The notes under the pieces are model-generated. The model ran no database searches. It was not told the origin of the DNA and worked only from the letters and a program-made list of their open reading frames with translations. The position numbers were made by a program, and so were the translations under genes. DNA of 51,042 bases, from assembly GCA_949916125.1 (NCBI GenBank), contig CATLEJ010000003.1, forward strand, positions 1-51,042, given 5' to 3'. Shown piece after piece: positions 18,487 to 26,399 of the stretch. Every line of letters starts with the position of its first letter. Within the stretch, counting starts at the first letter, position 1. The DNA comes from an uncultured Oscillospiraceae bacterium. GTDB lineage: Bacteria > Bacillota > Clostridia > Oscillospirales > Oscillospiraceae.

Positions 18487-19773
18487 ATGGCCAATAATCA
18501 ATTCATCGACACCGCCCGGATCACCGTCCGGGCCGGGGACGGCGGCGGCGGGGCGGTGGCCTTCCACCGGGAGAAGTATGTGGCCGCCGGCGGCCCCGAC
18601 GGTGGGGACGGCGGCCGGGGCGGGGACATCATCCTGCGGGTGGATCCCCATATGTCCACCCTGATGGACTTCCGCTACAAGCGCAAATACGTGGCGGAGA
18701 ACGGCAAGGAGGGCCAGGGCAAGCGGTGCTCCGGCAAGGACGGCAGTGATCTGGTCATACGGGTCCCCAGGGGCACCGTGGTGCGGGATCTGGAGACGAA
18801 GGAGATCATCTGCGATATGTCCGGGGATCAGGACTTCGTGCTGGCCCGGGGGGGCAACGGTGGCTGGGGCAACCAGCACTTTGCCACCCCCACCCGCCAG
18901 TGCCCCCGGTTCGCCAAGGCGGGCCTGCCGGGCCAGGCCCGGGAGGTGTTGCTGGAGCTGAAGCTGCTGGCGGACGTGGGGCTGGTGGGCTTCCCCAACG
19001 TGGGCAAGTCCACCCTGCTCAGCGTGGTCACCCGGGCCCAGCCCAAGATCGCCAACTACCACTTCACCACCCTGTCCCCCAACCTGGGCGTGGTGGCGGT
19101 GGACGAAAACCAGTCCTTCGTGCTGGCCGACATCCCCGGCATCATCGAGGGGGCGGCGGACGGCGCGGGGCTGGGCCACGACTTCCTGCGCCATGTGGAC
19201 CGGTGCCGCCTGCTCATCCATGTGGTGGACGTGTCCGGCAGCGAGGGGCGGGATCCGGTGGCCGACTTCGACGCCATCTGCGAGGAGCTCCAGCGCTGGT
19301 CGCCGGAGCTGGCCGCGAGGCGGATGCTGGTGGCGGCCAACAAGGTGGACATCATGGAGGATCCGGAATTGCTGGCAAAGCTCCGGGCCCATGTGGAGGC
19401 CAAGGGCTGCCCCCTGTTCGAGCTGTCCGCCGCCACCCACCAGGGCACAAAGGAGCTGATGTACGCCGCGGCCCGGGAGCTGTCCGACCTCCCCCCTGTC
19501 ATCGTGTTCGAGCCCACCTACGTGGAGCGGCCCCCCGAGGTGGACACATCCCAGGCGCTGGACATTCAGCGGGACGAGGACGGCACCTGGCTGGTGGACG
19601 GGCCCTGGCTGCGCCAGCTCATGGCCAACGTAAACTTCGGCGACTACGAGAGCCGCAACTGGTTCGAGCGGCGGCTGCGGGACGCGGGGGTGTACCAGCA
19701 GCTGGAGGATCAGGGCATCCGGGACGGGGACGTGGTGTGCCTGTACAATTTGGAGTTTGAGTATCAGTATTAA
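18487..19773 (+). CDS. obg: GTPase Obg
   Basis: 428-residue Obg/CgtA, a ribosome-assembly and stress GTPase. N-terminal glycine-rich Obg fold (RAGDGGGGAVAFHREKYV, GGDGGRGGDI), G domain with Walker A GFPNVGKST (168-176), switch II ADIPGIIEGA, NKVD, and the C-terminal OCT domain ending DGDVVCLYNLEFEYQY. Comes after rplU-prp-rpmA as usual, with the acetyltransferase inserted between. The last 55 nt recur at 20539-20593 with five differences, downstream of uma2. Confidence 0.97.
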   Translation: MANNQFIDTARITVRAGDGGGGAVAFHREKYVAAGGPDGGDGGRGGDIILRVDPHMSTLMDFRYKRKYVAENGKEGQGKRCSGKDGSDLVIRVPRGTVVRDLETKEIICDMSGDQDFVLARGGNGGWGNQHFATPTRQCPRFAKAGLPGQAREVLLELKLLADVGLVGFPNVGKSTLLSVVTRAQPKIANYHFTTLSPNLGVVAVDENQSFVLADIPGIIEGAADGAGLGHDFLRHVDRCRLLIHVVDVSGSEGRDPVADFDAICEELQRWSPELAARRMLVAANKVDIMEDPELLAKLRAHVEAKGCPLFELSAATHQGTKELMYAAARELSDLPPVIVFEPTYVERPPEVDTSQALDIQRDEDGTWLVDGPWLRQLMANVNFGDYESRNWFERRLRDAGVYQQLEDQGIRDGDVVCLYNLEFEYQY

Positions 19774-19775
19774 GG

Positions 19776-19829
19776 GCCTTCCTTTTTTCTTTGAAAAGAA
19801 AAAAGGAAGCGAAAAAAGAAACTTTAAGC
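19776..19829 (+). repeat. AT-rich hairpin cassette, right of obg
   Basis: CCTTCCTTTTTTCTTT/AAAGAAAAAAGGAAG hairpin starting 3 bp after the obg stop, followed by GCGAAAAAAGAAACTTTAAG. Inverted partner of 18404-18456. It may serve as the obg terminator. Confidence 0.7.
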
Positions 19830-19862
19830 TGGGCAAAGAGCGCCCAAGGGCTGCTGTCCGCC

Positions 19863-19891
19863 TTGCAATCTAAGGCGGGCCATGGTATAAT
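19863..19891 (+). promoter_or_regulatory. uma2 promoter
   Basis: TTGCAA (19863-19868), 17-bp spacer ending in TGG, TATAAT (19886-19891); 51 nt before the chosen ATG. Confidence 0.8.
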
Positions 19892-19941
19892 TGGAGCATC
19901 GGAAAAAGTTCAGCGTGCCGCTACAGCGAGGAGTGATAGGA

Positions 19942-20520
19942 ATGGCACTGCCAGCGGAAAAGCCCCGGTATACGTTCGCGGATGTTCTCACGTGGGACGA
20001 GGGCGAGCGGGCGGAAATCATTGATGGGGAAGTGATCCTGATGGCCCCGTCGCCGGCCAGGGTCCACCAGGGGATCAGCATGGAGCTGTCTGCACAGCTT
20101 CACGCCTATCTCAAAGGAAAGAAGTGTAAGGTCTACGCCGCCCCCTTCGACGTCCGGCTGTTTGAAGCGGATGGTGACAGGCCGGAGGATGTGGACACGG
20201 TGGTGGAGCCGGACATCACCGTGGTGTGCGACCCCTCCAAACTGGATGAGCGGGGCTGCAAGGGCGCGCCGGACATGGTGGTGGAGATCCTGTCCCCCTC
20301 CACCCAGCGGCACGACCGCTTCACCAAATTCAGCCTGTACCAGAGGGCCGGCGTCCGGGAATACTGGATCGTTGACCCCGACATCAGGATCGTGCAGTCC
20401 TTTGTGTTGGAGGATGGCCGGTATTCCGTGAAGGAGTTCGGCGCGGCCGGGGACAAGATCAGGGTGAACGTATTGGAGGACTGCGTCATTGACCTGTCGG
20501 AGGTTTTTTCGGAAGCGTAG
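19942..20520 (+). CDS. Uma2 family protein (DUF820, PD-(D/E)XK-like)
   Basis: 192 residues of the Uma2/DUF820 family, which has a restriction-endonuclease-like fold; biological role unknown. Core features: YTFADVLTWDEGERAEIIDGEVILM at the start, VEPDITVVCD, then the PD-(D/E)XK-like DMVVEILSPST and the YQRAGVREYWIVDP block. ATG at 19942 chosen for the GAGGAG 8 nt upstream. Own promoter upstream. It stands alone between obg and a displaced obg tail, suggesting it arrived as cargo. Family call firm, nuclease activity only inferred. Confidence 0.88.
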   Translation: MALPAEKPRYTFADVLTWDEGERAEIIDGEVILMAPSPARVHQGISMELSAQLHAYLKGKKCKVYAAPFDVRLFEADGDRPEDVDTVVEPDITVVCDPSKLDERGCKGAPDMVVEILSPSTQRHDRFTKFSLYQRAGVREYWIVDPDIRIVQSFVLEDGRYSVKEFGAAGDKIRVNVLEDCVIDLSEVFSEA

Positions 20521-20538
20521 GAACATGAGGCAGGCCCT

Positions 20539-20608
20539 GGGCATCCAGGACGGGGACGTAGTGTGCCTGTATAATCTGAAGTTTGAGTATCAGAGATATC
20601 AGAGATAA
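20539..20608 (+). pseudogene. Displaced second copy of the obg 3' end
   Basis: Reads GIQDGDVVCLYNLKFEYQ then RYQR and stop, against obg GIRDGDVVCLYNLEFEYQ then Y and stop. 50 of 55 nt are identical to 19713-19767. No start codon or ribosome site. Together with the intact obg tail it brackets the uma2 gene. Confidence 0.82.
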
Positions 20609-20617
20609 ATTTTCCCC

Positions 20618-20646
20618 TTGCATTTTCCGTCTGGCTATGGTATACT
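20618..20646 (+). promoter_or_regulatory. Promoter facing the small toxin-like gene
   Basis: TTGCAT (20618-20623), 17-bp spacer, TATACT (20641-20646). No protein gene follows; the transcript would run into the shared hairpin at 20690-20735 and overlap the 3' end of the convergent small mRNA. Confidence 0.65.
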
Positions 20647-20651
20647 AAGAA

Positions 20652-20735
20652 TTGTCAAAGGACGCCACGACAAAACCATAATTCCACGCAAAAAATCGAC
20701 CCCCGGAGAGCGCTACCTCTCCGGGGGTCATTTTG
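20652..20735 (+). ncRNA. Candidate antisense RNA (type I antitoxin-like)
   Basis: Predicted from the promoter at 20618-20646 and the terminator at 20690-20735: about 85 nt, complementary to the 3' end of the small hydrophobic-peptide mRNA. Inferred only; no similarity to a known antitoxin RNA was recognised. Confidence 0.4.
20690..20735. terminator. Bidirectional terminator
   Basis: GACCCCCGGAGAG/CTCTCCGGGGGTC stem with a short loop, with A6 on the left and TTTTG on the right, so it can end transcripts from both sides. Confidence 0.85.
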
Positions 20736-20738
20736 TGC

Positions 20739-20834
20739 TTACCTGCCCTTGCCGTGACGGTCAAGCCACTTGCTTATGTAGTAACTGGCTACACTCGCTC
20801 CGACCGACACAAAGAACGCCACGATGATATCCAT
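20739..20834 (-). CDS. Small hydrophobic peptide, type I toxin-like
   Basis: 31 residues: MDIIVAFFVSVGASVASYYI then SKWLDRHGKGR. One membrane-spanning segment (about residues 3-20) and a basic tail, the build of type I toxins such as Fst/TxpA/BsrG. GGGGGTGG sits 7 nt before the ATG. A weak TTGCGA-17-TACCAT promoter lies upstream on the minus strand near 20890-20915, a strong shared terminator follows the stop, and a convergent promoter could make an antisense RNA. Toxicity is inference. A plain small membrane protein is the alternative. Confidence 0.65.
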   Translation of the reverse strand: MDIIVAFFVSVGASVASYYISKWLDRHGKGR

Positions 20835-20956
20835 AATTCCACCCCCTTCCTGTTGCCAGAATGGGAAAGGGCAGCGGGAATATGGTATCATAATCCGGCA
20901 GTTTTCGCAAGATACCAGGGGAGAAAAAGAGAGGGCCGGGAGCAATCCCAGCCCTC

Positions 20957-21268
20957 TTATTCTTTGGGTGCGCTGATGGGGTAGGCCCAGCCCAGGATCC
21001 GGTCTTTGGGAAAGTTGATCCAGGTACCGTCCCCACTTGGATGGGAATAAACGCCGTTTTCATAGGAGAAGAAGTCAAAGGACGTCTCGTCCATGACGGG
21101 ATCGTAAAATTTGAGCAGGACATAGCGGGCATCCTGGGGCGGGGCGTCGGGGGAACGCCACGGGATGATGGTGACCTCGTCCATGCTCTGTACGCCCAAA
21201 ATGTCCATCAGCTCCCGCTCCCGGCTGGCGTCATATAAAAGCTGTTCCGTGCCGTTCCAGATTCGCAT
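20957..21268 (-). CDS. Hypothetical protein
   Basis: 103 residues, MRIWNGTEQLLYDASRERELM..., no family recognised. Soluble, no signal peptide, tryptophan- and aspartate-rich, with a late motif WINFPKDRILGWAYPISAPKE. TGAGGTG precedes the ATG. It lies alone in the accessory patch between the toxin-like gene and the XRE regulator, divergent from the latter. Composition is a little less GC-rich than the core genes. Confidence 0.6.
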   Translation of the reverse strand: MRIWNGTEQLLYDASRERELMDILGVQSMDEVTIIPWRSPDAPPQDARYVLLKFYDPVMDETSFDFFSYENGVYSHPSGDGTWINFPKDRILGWAYPISAPKE

Positions 21269-21377
21269 GATAGCTTCACCTCAAGGCCAGAATATACCAT
21301 TTTGGTAATTCTGTCAATATAGCAAAATGTTTTATCTATACTTTTGGTACATCCTATTTTAGGGAGGAGCATCCAAA

Positions 21378-21608
21378 ATGTATAGAAGAATTCGGGACTT
21401 GAGAGAGGACAAAGATCTATTGCAAAAAGATCTTGCGAAATATTTGCAATGCGGTCAAGTATGCTATTCCTATTATGAAACAGGCAAAAGGGACATTCCC
21501 ACAGATGTTTTGATCAAACTGGCTGACTATTATGGGACAAGCATAGACTATCTTTTGGGCCGCACGGACGTGATAACGCCTTATCCCGTTACGAAGGACA
21601 AAAAATGA
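21378..21608 (+). CDS. XRE-family helix-turn-helix regulator
   Basis: 76-residue Cro/CI-type DNA-binding protein: IRDLREDKDLLQKDLAKYLQ (helices 1-2), YSYYETGKRDIPTDVLIKLADYYGTSIDYLLGRTD (recognition helix onward). No further domain. Clearly more AT-rich than its surroundings, pointing to acquisition. The 5' region is AT-rich with TATACT near 21338-21345 and a TACCA-TTT-TGGTA inverted repeat at 21295-21307 that could be its operator. GGGAGGAG precedes the ATG. Target unknown; the divergent hypothetical gene is a candidate. Confidence 0.88.
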   Translation: MYRRIRDLREDKDLLQKDLAKYLQCGQVCYSYYETGKRDIPTDVLIKLADYYGTSIDYLLGRTDVITPYPVTKDKK

Positions 21609-21642
21609 TTGCCCACGCCCTATAGGCCCCGGTTTTCCATCC

Positions 21643-22956
21643 TCAGGAACGCCCGGAGTGGGACAGCTCCGCCTCTTTGTCCTTCTGATACCGCTCGTCC
21701 AGCCGGGCCTCCAGCTTGGAGTAGACCAGGTGCTGGCTGGAATACAGCGAGTACCGCCCGCTGAGCAGGAAGGCCAGGGCGCAGGCCAGGGCGAAGTACG
21801 GCAGCGCCCCGCCGCCGAACAGCTCCACGGCCAGAAAGAGGGAGGCCAGGGGGCAGTTGGTCACGCCGCAGAACAGGGCGATCATGCCGACAGCCGCCCC
21901 GAAGGCGGGATCCAGCCCCAGCAGGGGCGCGGCGGCGCAGCCGAAGGTGGAGCCCACAAACAAAGTTGGGACGATCTCGCCCCCCTTGAAGCCCGCCCCT
22001 AACGTAAGGGCGGTGAACACCAGCTTCCAGGCGAAGGCCCAGGGGACGTGGACATGGCCCTCCACCGCCAGCTCGATGAGTTGCCCGCCCGCGCCGTTGT
22101 AGTCGCCGCTGCCCTCCAGCACAGTGAGCAGGATCACCAGCCCCGCCCCCGCCAGCACCCGCAGGTAGGGGTTGGGCAGGTACTTTTTATACAGCCGCCC
22201 CGCGCCGTGCATCAGGACGCAGAACAGGATGGACAGCACCGCCGCCCCCGCCGCCAGCACGCCGCACTGCGCCAGGGGGAGGAGCCCTCCCTCCGGTACG
22301 CCCGCCAGCAGGTAGCGCTCCCCGGGCAGGCCCAGCCAGGGCGGCACCGCGGCGGCGATAAGGGCGGACAGCAGGCAGGGGAACAGGGCCGCGTAGTGGA
22401 AGTGGCCCACGTTGATGACCTCCAGGCTGAACACCACCGCGGCCACCGGCGTGCCGAACAGGGCGGAGAACAGCCCCGCCATGCCGCACTGGATGATGGT
22501 ATTGGTGTTCTTTTCGTCCACCCGGAGCAGGCGGCCCAGCCCGGCGGCCAGGCTCCCGCCGATCTGGAGGGCGGCCCCCTCCCGCCCGGCGCTGCCGCCG
22601 GTGAGGTGGGTGAGCACCGACCCCAGGAAGATCAGCGGCGCCAGCCGCAGCGGGGGCCGGGCCCCGCCCCGGACGCTGGCGATGATCTGGTTGGTGCCGC
22701 TGTCGTGCTCCATGCCGGCGGCCCGGTAGGAGAACACGATGGCCAGCCCCGCCAGGGGCATCAGGAACAGCAGCCAGGGGTGGGCCCCCCGCAGGGCGGC
22801 CGCCTGCGCCACCATCCAGGTGAAGGCCGCCCCCGCCAGCCCGCAGGCCAGCCCCGCCAGCCCCGCCAGCACCAGCCAGCGGCCCAGCGTCCGGATGGAG
22901 GGCACGGCCTGCCGCACCCGTTCTTTCACCTTGACCGGCATAGCGCCCGCCCCCAT
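21643..22956 (-). CDS. CLC-family anion transporter, probably the fluoride (CLC-F) type
   Basis: 437 residues with the CLC inverted-repeat fold (10+ hydrophobic helices). The gating motif is GSAGREG (121-127), Glu126 being the proton/gate glutamate. The canonical chloride motif GSGIP is absent; at that place it reads SGTNQIIASVRG followed by PPLRLAPLIFLGSVLTHLTGG, which from memory is the pattern of the CLC-F clade (F-/H+ antiporters). The late region ALTLGAGFKGGEIVPTLFVG matches the clade too. No fluoride riboswitch is evident upstream. The start may be the second ATG (MPVKV). Chloride transport remains possible. Confidence 0.82.
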   Translation of the reverse strand: MGAGAMPVKVKERVRQAVPSIRTLGRWLVLAGLAGLACGLAGAAFTWMVAQAAALRGAHPWLLFLMPLAGLAIVFSYRAAGMEHDSGTNQIIASVRGGARPPLRLAPLIFLGSVLTHLTGGSAGREGAALQIGGSLAAGLGRLLRVDEKNTNTIIQCGMAGLFSALFGTPVAAVVFSLEVINVGHFHYAALFPCLLSALIAAAVPPWLGLPGERYLLAGVPEGGLLPLAQCGVLAAGAAVLSILFCVLMHGAGRLYKKYLPNPYLRVLAGAGLVILLTVLEGSGDYNGAGGQLIELAVEGHVHVPWAFAWKLVFTALTLGAGFKGGEIVPTLFVGSTFGCAAAPLLGLDPAFGAAVGMIALFCGVTNCPLASLFLAVELFGGGALPYFALACALAFLLSGRYSLYSSQHLVYSKLEARLDERYQKDKEAELSHSGRS

Positions 22957-23034
22957 TCTTTTAAGATTCTCTTAAGCTTATGATAACAGCCTTGTCAAGG
23001 GGGATATTTTGGACAGATTGCGAGGGATTTTCCC

Positions 23035-23063
23035 TTGCATCGCGGCTTTCCTGGTGATATAAT
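23035..23063 (+). promoter_or_regulatory. Lipoprotein gene promoter
   Basis: TTGCAT (23035-23040), 17-bp spacer, perfect TATAAT (23058-23063), 60 nt before the start codon. Confidence 0.85.
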
Positions 23064-23122
23064 CTGGTGCAGCCCGTTAGACGCGGGACAAAGAACGACT
23101 GTTGTAAGGAGAGAGCCAAACG

Positions 23123-23728
23123 ATGAAAAAGTATCTTGCGTTTTTGTCCGTGATCCTGATGCTGGCCTTGGCCGGGTGCGGCCAGGAGGGCGAAAAGGCC
23201 TCCAACCCGCCCGCCGGCGACAGCAAGGCCCCGGTCAGCGACACCGCCGAGCCCACCGCCGAGCCCACCCCCGAGCCCGCCGCCACCGGCAACAAGGTTG
23301 TGGACTACAAGGTGGACCTGCCCGAGGGCTTCGAGCCCATCGACCAGCCGGGTATGGAGGCCTGCTGGTACAACGGCGCGGACCAGTCCAACGTCAACCT
23401 GGGCCTGGCCGACAGGGACTCCACCACCGACCTGGGCTTCAAAACCATCACCGCCGACCTGCTGCGCACCACCCTGGAGGCCGCGTTCAAGGCGGAGGGT
23501 ATGGAGGTGGAGCTGAAGGACCGCTACTTCACCAAGGACGAGGTGTGCGGCCTGCCCGCCTACCAGTACAGCTATGAGATGGAGCTGGACGGGGGCCAGC
23601 ACATGACCCAGATCGTGGTGAGCATCAACGCCGACAAGACCTACACCTTCACCTTTACCACCAGCAGCTCCGACATGGTGCCCGTGTTTGACGAGAGCGC
23701 CAAAAACATCCAGCTGACCCTGGAATAA
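23123..23728 (+). CDS. Putative lipoprotein
   Basis: 201 residues. Signal peptide MKKYLAFLSVILMLALAGC with lipobox LAGC, so Cys19 is the lipidated residue. A 35-residue Pro/Glu/Thr linker (AEPTAEPTPEPAATG) follows, then a soluble domain (residues 55-201) rich in Asp/Glu with GLPAYQYSYEMELDGGQHMTQIVVS; no family recognised. Exported and anchored outside the membrane. Has its own promoter and AAGGAGAG ribosome site. Lies ahead of gapA but is probably a separate unit. Confidence 0.8.
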   Translation: MKKYLAFLSVILMLALAGCGQEGEKASNPPAGDSKAPVSDTAEPTAEPTPEPAATGNKVVDYKVDLPEGFEPIDQPGMEACWYNGADQSNVNLGLADRDSTTDLGFKTITADLLRTTLEAAFKAEGMEVELKDRYFTKDEVCGLPAYQYSYEMELDGGQHMTQIVVSINADKTYTFTFTTSSSDMVPVFDESAKNIQLTLE

Positions 23729-23788
23729 TTTCCAAAAGGGCTGCCCGCAAAGCCGGTATCCGGTTTTGTGAGCAGCCCTGACAAATAA

Positions 23789-24910
<1,122 letters not shown>

Positions 24911-24930
24911 TTTAAACCCGTTACCAGTAC

Positions 24931-24967
24931 AAAAAAGCCCGCACGGTGAGAACCGTGCGGGCTTTTT
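24931..24967 (+). terminator. gapA terminator
   Basis: A6 then GCCCGCACGGT/ACCGTGCGGGC and T5. Perfect stem; likely works in both directions, also ending the minus-strand small gene. Confidence 0.93.
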
Positions 24968-24978
24968 GATCGTGGAGT

Positions 24979-25125
24979 TTAATCCTCCAGGGTTTTTTGA
25001 AGATTGTCGATGATTTTCTCAATCTTTGCGGCCTTTTTTTTCTCGTCCGTCTCGGTTTGGAGTTCTTTGATGTCATCCAGGATGAAGCGGATAAACGCCT
25101 TGAACTGGCTGTCGGTTTGGCCCAT
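24979..25125 (-). CDS. 48-residue conserved-type small protein
   Basis: 48 codons: MGQTDSQFKAFIRFILDDIK then ELQTETDEKKKAAKIEKIID and NLQKTLED. Predicted two-helix, highly charged, soluble. AGGAGG sits 8 nt upstream of the ATG, and the gene ends just before the gapA terminator, so it looks real although short. Small proteins of this MGxTDSQFKA type occur, in my recollection, near mobile elements and in Clostridia genomes; no function known. Lies 17 bp after divIVA on the same strand and may be the last gene of that cluster. Confidence 0.72.
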   Translation of the reverse strand: MGQTDSQFKAFIRFILDDIKELQTETDEKKKAAKIEKIIDNLQKTLED

Positions 25126-25142
25126 CTCGATAACCTCCTTTG

Positions 25143-25865
25143 TCACTCGATCTTATAGTCCTTCCCGAACTTCATATCGGAGAACCGCCGGGTGGCGTCC
25201 GCGTCCAGCTCCCCGTCGTCCATGCCGGGGAGGAGGTCGTCGGGCATGGGGGGCACGTCGTCGTCCGGCCCCACCGCCACCAGGCGCGGGGCGGGCTTGT
25301 CCTCCTGGACAGGGTGGGCCTCCGCCGCGTATACCTGGGCGGCCACCGCTGCCTCGATGGCGGCGGAGGGGTCGTCCTCCTCCGGGGCCTGGGCCAGCTC
25401 CGGGGGCACCAGCTCCCCCAGGCCGGACAGGAATTCCATCTCTTGGTCGTGGAACTGCGCCAGCTTGCGCACATAGGCGGCGGTGGATTCCTGGGCCTGC
25501 TTCAGCCGGTATTCCTCGGCGGCGATGGATTTCTCCAGCTCCGCCACCCGCTCCTGGGCGCCCTTTTCCGCCTCGCCCACCAGCTCGTCCCGCTTGCGCC
25601 TGGCCTCGTCCAGCATGGCGTCCGCCATCTGCTGGGCGGCCAGCAGGGTTTTGCGCATGGTTTCCTCGGTGGCCCGGTATTCCTCCACCTTGTCGGACAG
25701 CACCTTCAGCTTGTTCTTCAAAATGGCGTTCTCGTTGTACAGGGCGGTATAGTCCTCGGTGAGCGTGTCCAGGAACTCGTCCACCATGGCCAGGTTATAG
25801 CCGCCAAGGGTCGCCTTGGCAAAGGAGTGGCTGGCCACCTCCTGCGGAGTCAACATCGCATCCAA
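25143..25865 (-). CDS. divIVA: DivIVA-domain cell-division/polarity protein
   Basis: 240 residues. N-terminal DivIVA membrane-binding domain (MLTPQEVASHSFAKATLGGYNLAMVDEFLDTL), a coiled coil from about 35 to 130, then a disordered acidic/proline-rich tail and a short conserved end (DMKFGKDYKIE). Curvature-sensing scaffold that recruits division and pole factors. Downstream of sepF as in the Firmicute ylm/sepF cluster. The GGGGGATT site precedes the ATG. Confidence 0.92.
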   Translation of the reverse strand: MDAMLTPQEVASHSFAKATLGGYNLAMVDEFLDTLTEDYTALYNENAILKNKLKVLSDKVEEYRATEETMRKTLLAAQQMADAMLDEARRKRDELVGEAEKGAQERVAELEKSIAAEEYRLKQAQESTAAYVRKLAQFHDQEMEFLSGLGELVPPELAQAPEEDDPSAAIEAAVAAQVYAAEAHPVQEDKPAPRLVAVGPDDDVPPMPDDLLPGMDDGELDADATRRFSDMKFGKDYKIE

Positions 25866-25901
25866 TCCCCCTTATTTATGTATCTGTGCCGCCTGCATCC
25901 C

Positions 25902-26357
25902 TCAGAAATACAGGCCGTTGTTTTCCAGTTCGTCGATGAGGTCGCCCAGGATCTCCACGTTATAGGGGGTGATGATGTAGGTGGACAGGGCCACTTTCTT
26001 GATGGTGCCCTCGTTGGCGTAGGCCACGCCGGACAAAAAGTCGATGAGGCGGCGGGCGATGTTCTTGTCGGTCTGCTCCAGATTGAGCACCACCGTGCGC
26101 TTGTCCCGCAGGTGGTCGGCGATCTCGGAGGCGTTCTCGAACTTGGTGGGGCTGACCAGCACCACCTGCAGCTGGGTGGTGGTGTGGATGTTGACCACCT
26201 TGTTGCTGCGGCGGTCGGCGTCCCGGTCCCGGTCGCGGTCCCGCTCCCGGGGGGTTTCCCTGGCGGTGCTCACCGGGGCGAAGTCTTCCTCATAGCCGTC
26301 CTCCTCCTCGTCCTCATAGGGGCGGGCCAGGCGCTTCAGTTCATCCAGAATGCTCAT
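25902..26357 (-). CDS. sepF: Cell division protein SepF
   Basis: 151 residues. Short N-terminal helix MSILDELKRLARPYEDEE (membrane-targeting), a disordered stretch with RDRDRDRD repeats, then the SepF core from residue 50: VVNIHTTTQLQVVLVSPTKF, KRTVVLNLEQTDKNIARRLIDFLSGVAYA, and IITPYNVEILGD. It tethers FtsZ to the membrane. AGGAGAA precedes the ATG. Standard order yggS-sepF-divIVA. Confidence 0.95.
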   Translation of the reverse strand: MSILDELKRLARPYEDEEEDGYEEDFAPVSTARETPRERDRDRDRDADRRSNKVVNIHTTTQLQVVLVSPTKFENASEIADHLRDKRTVVLNLEQTDKNIARRLIDFLSGVAYANEGTIKKVALSTYIITPYNVEILGDLIDELENNGLYF

Positions 26358-26399
26358 AGGACAGGTTCTCCTTCCTGTATGGGGTTGCCGGCTGGCAGA

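Noticed and set aside
22957-23034. Fluoride riboswitch in front of the CLC gene
   Set aside because: None of the conserved crcB-motif blocks could be found.
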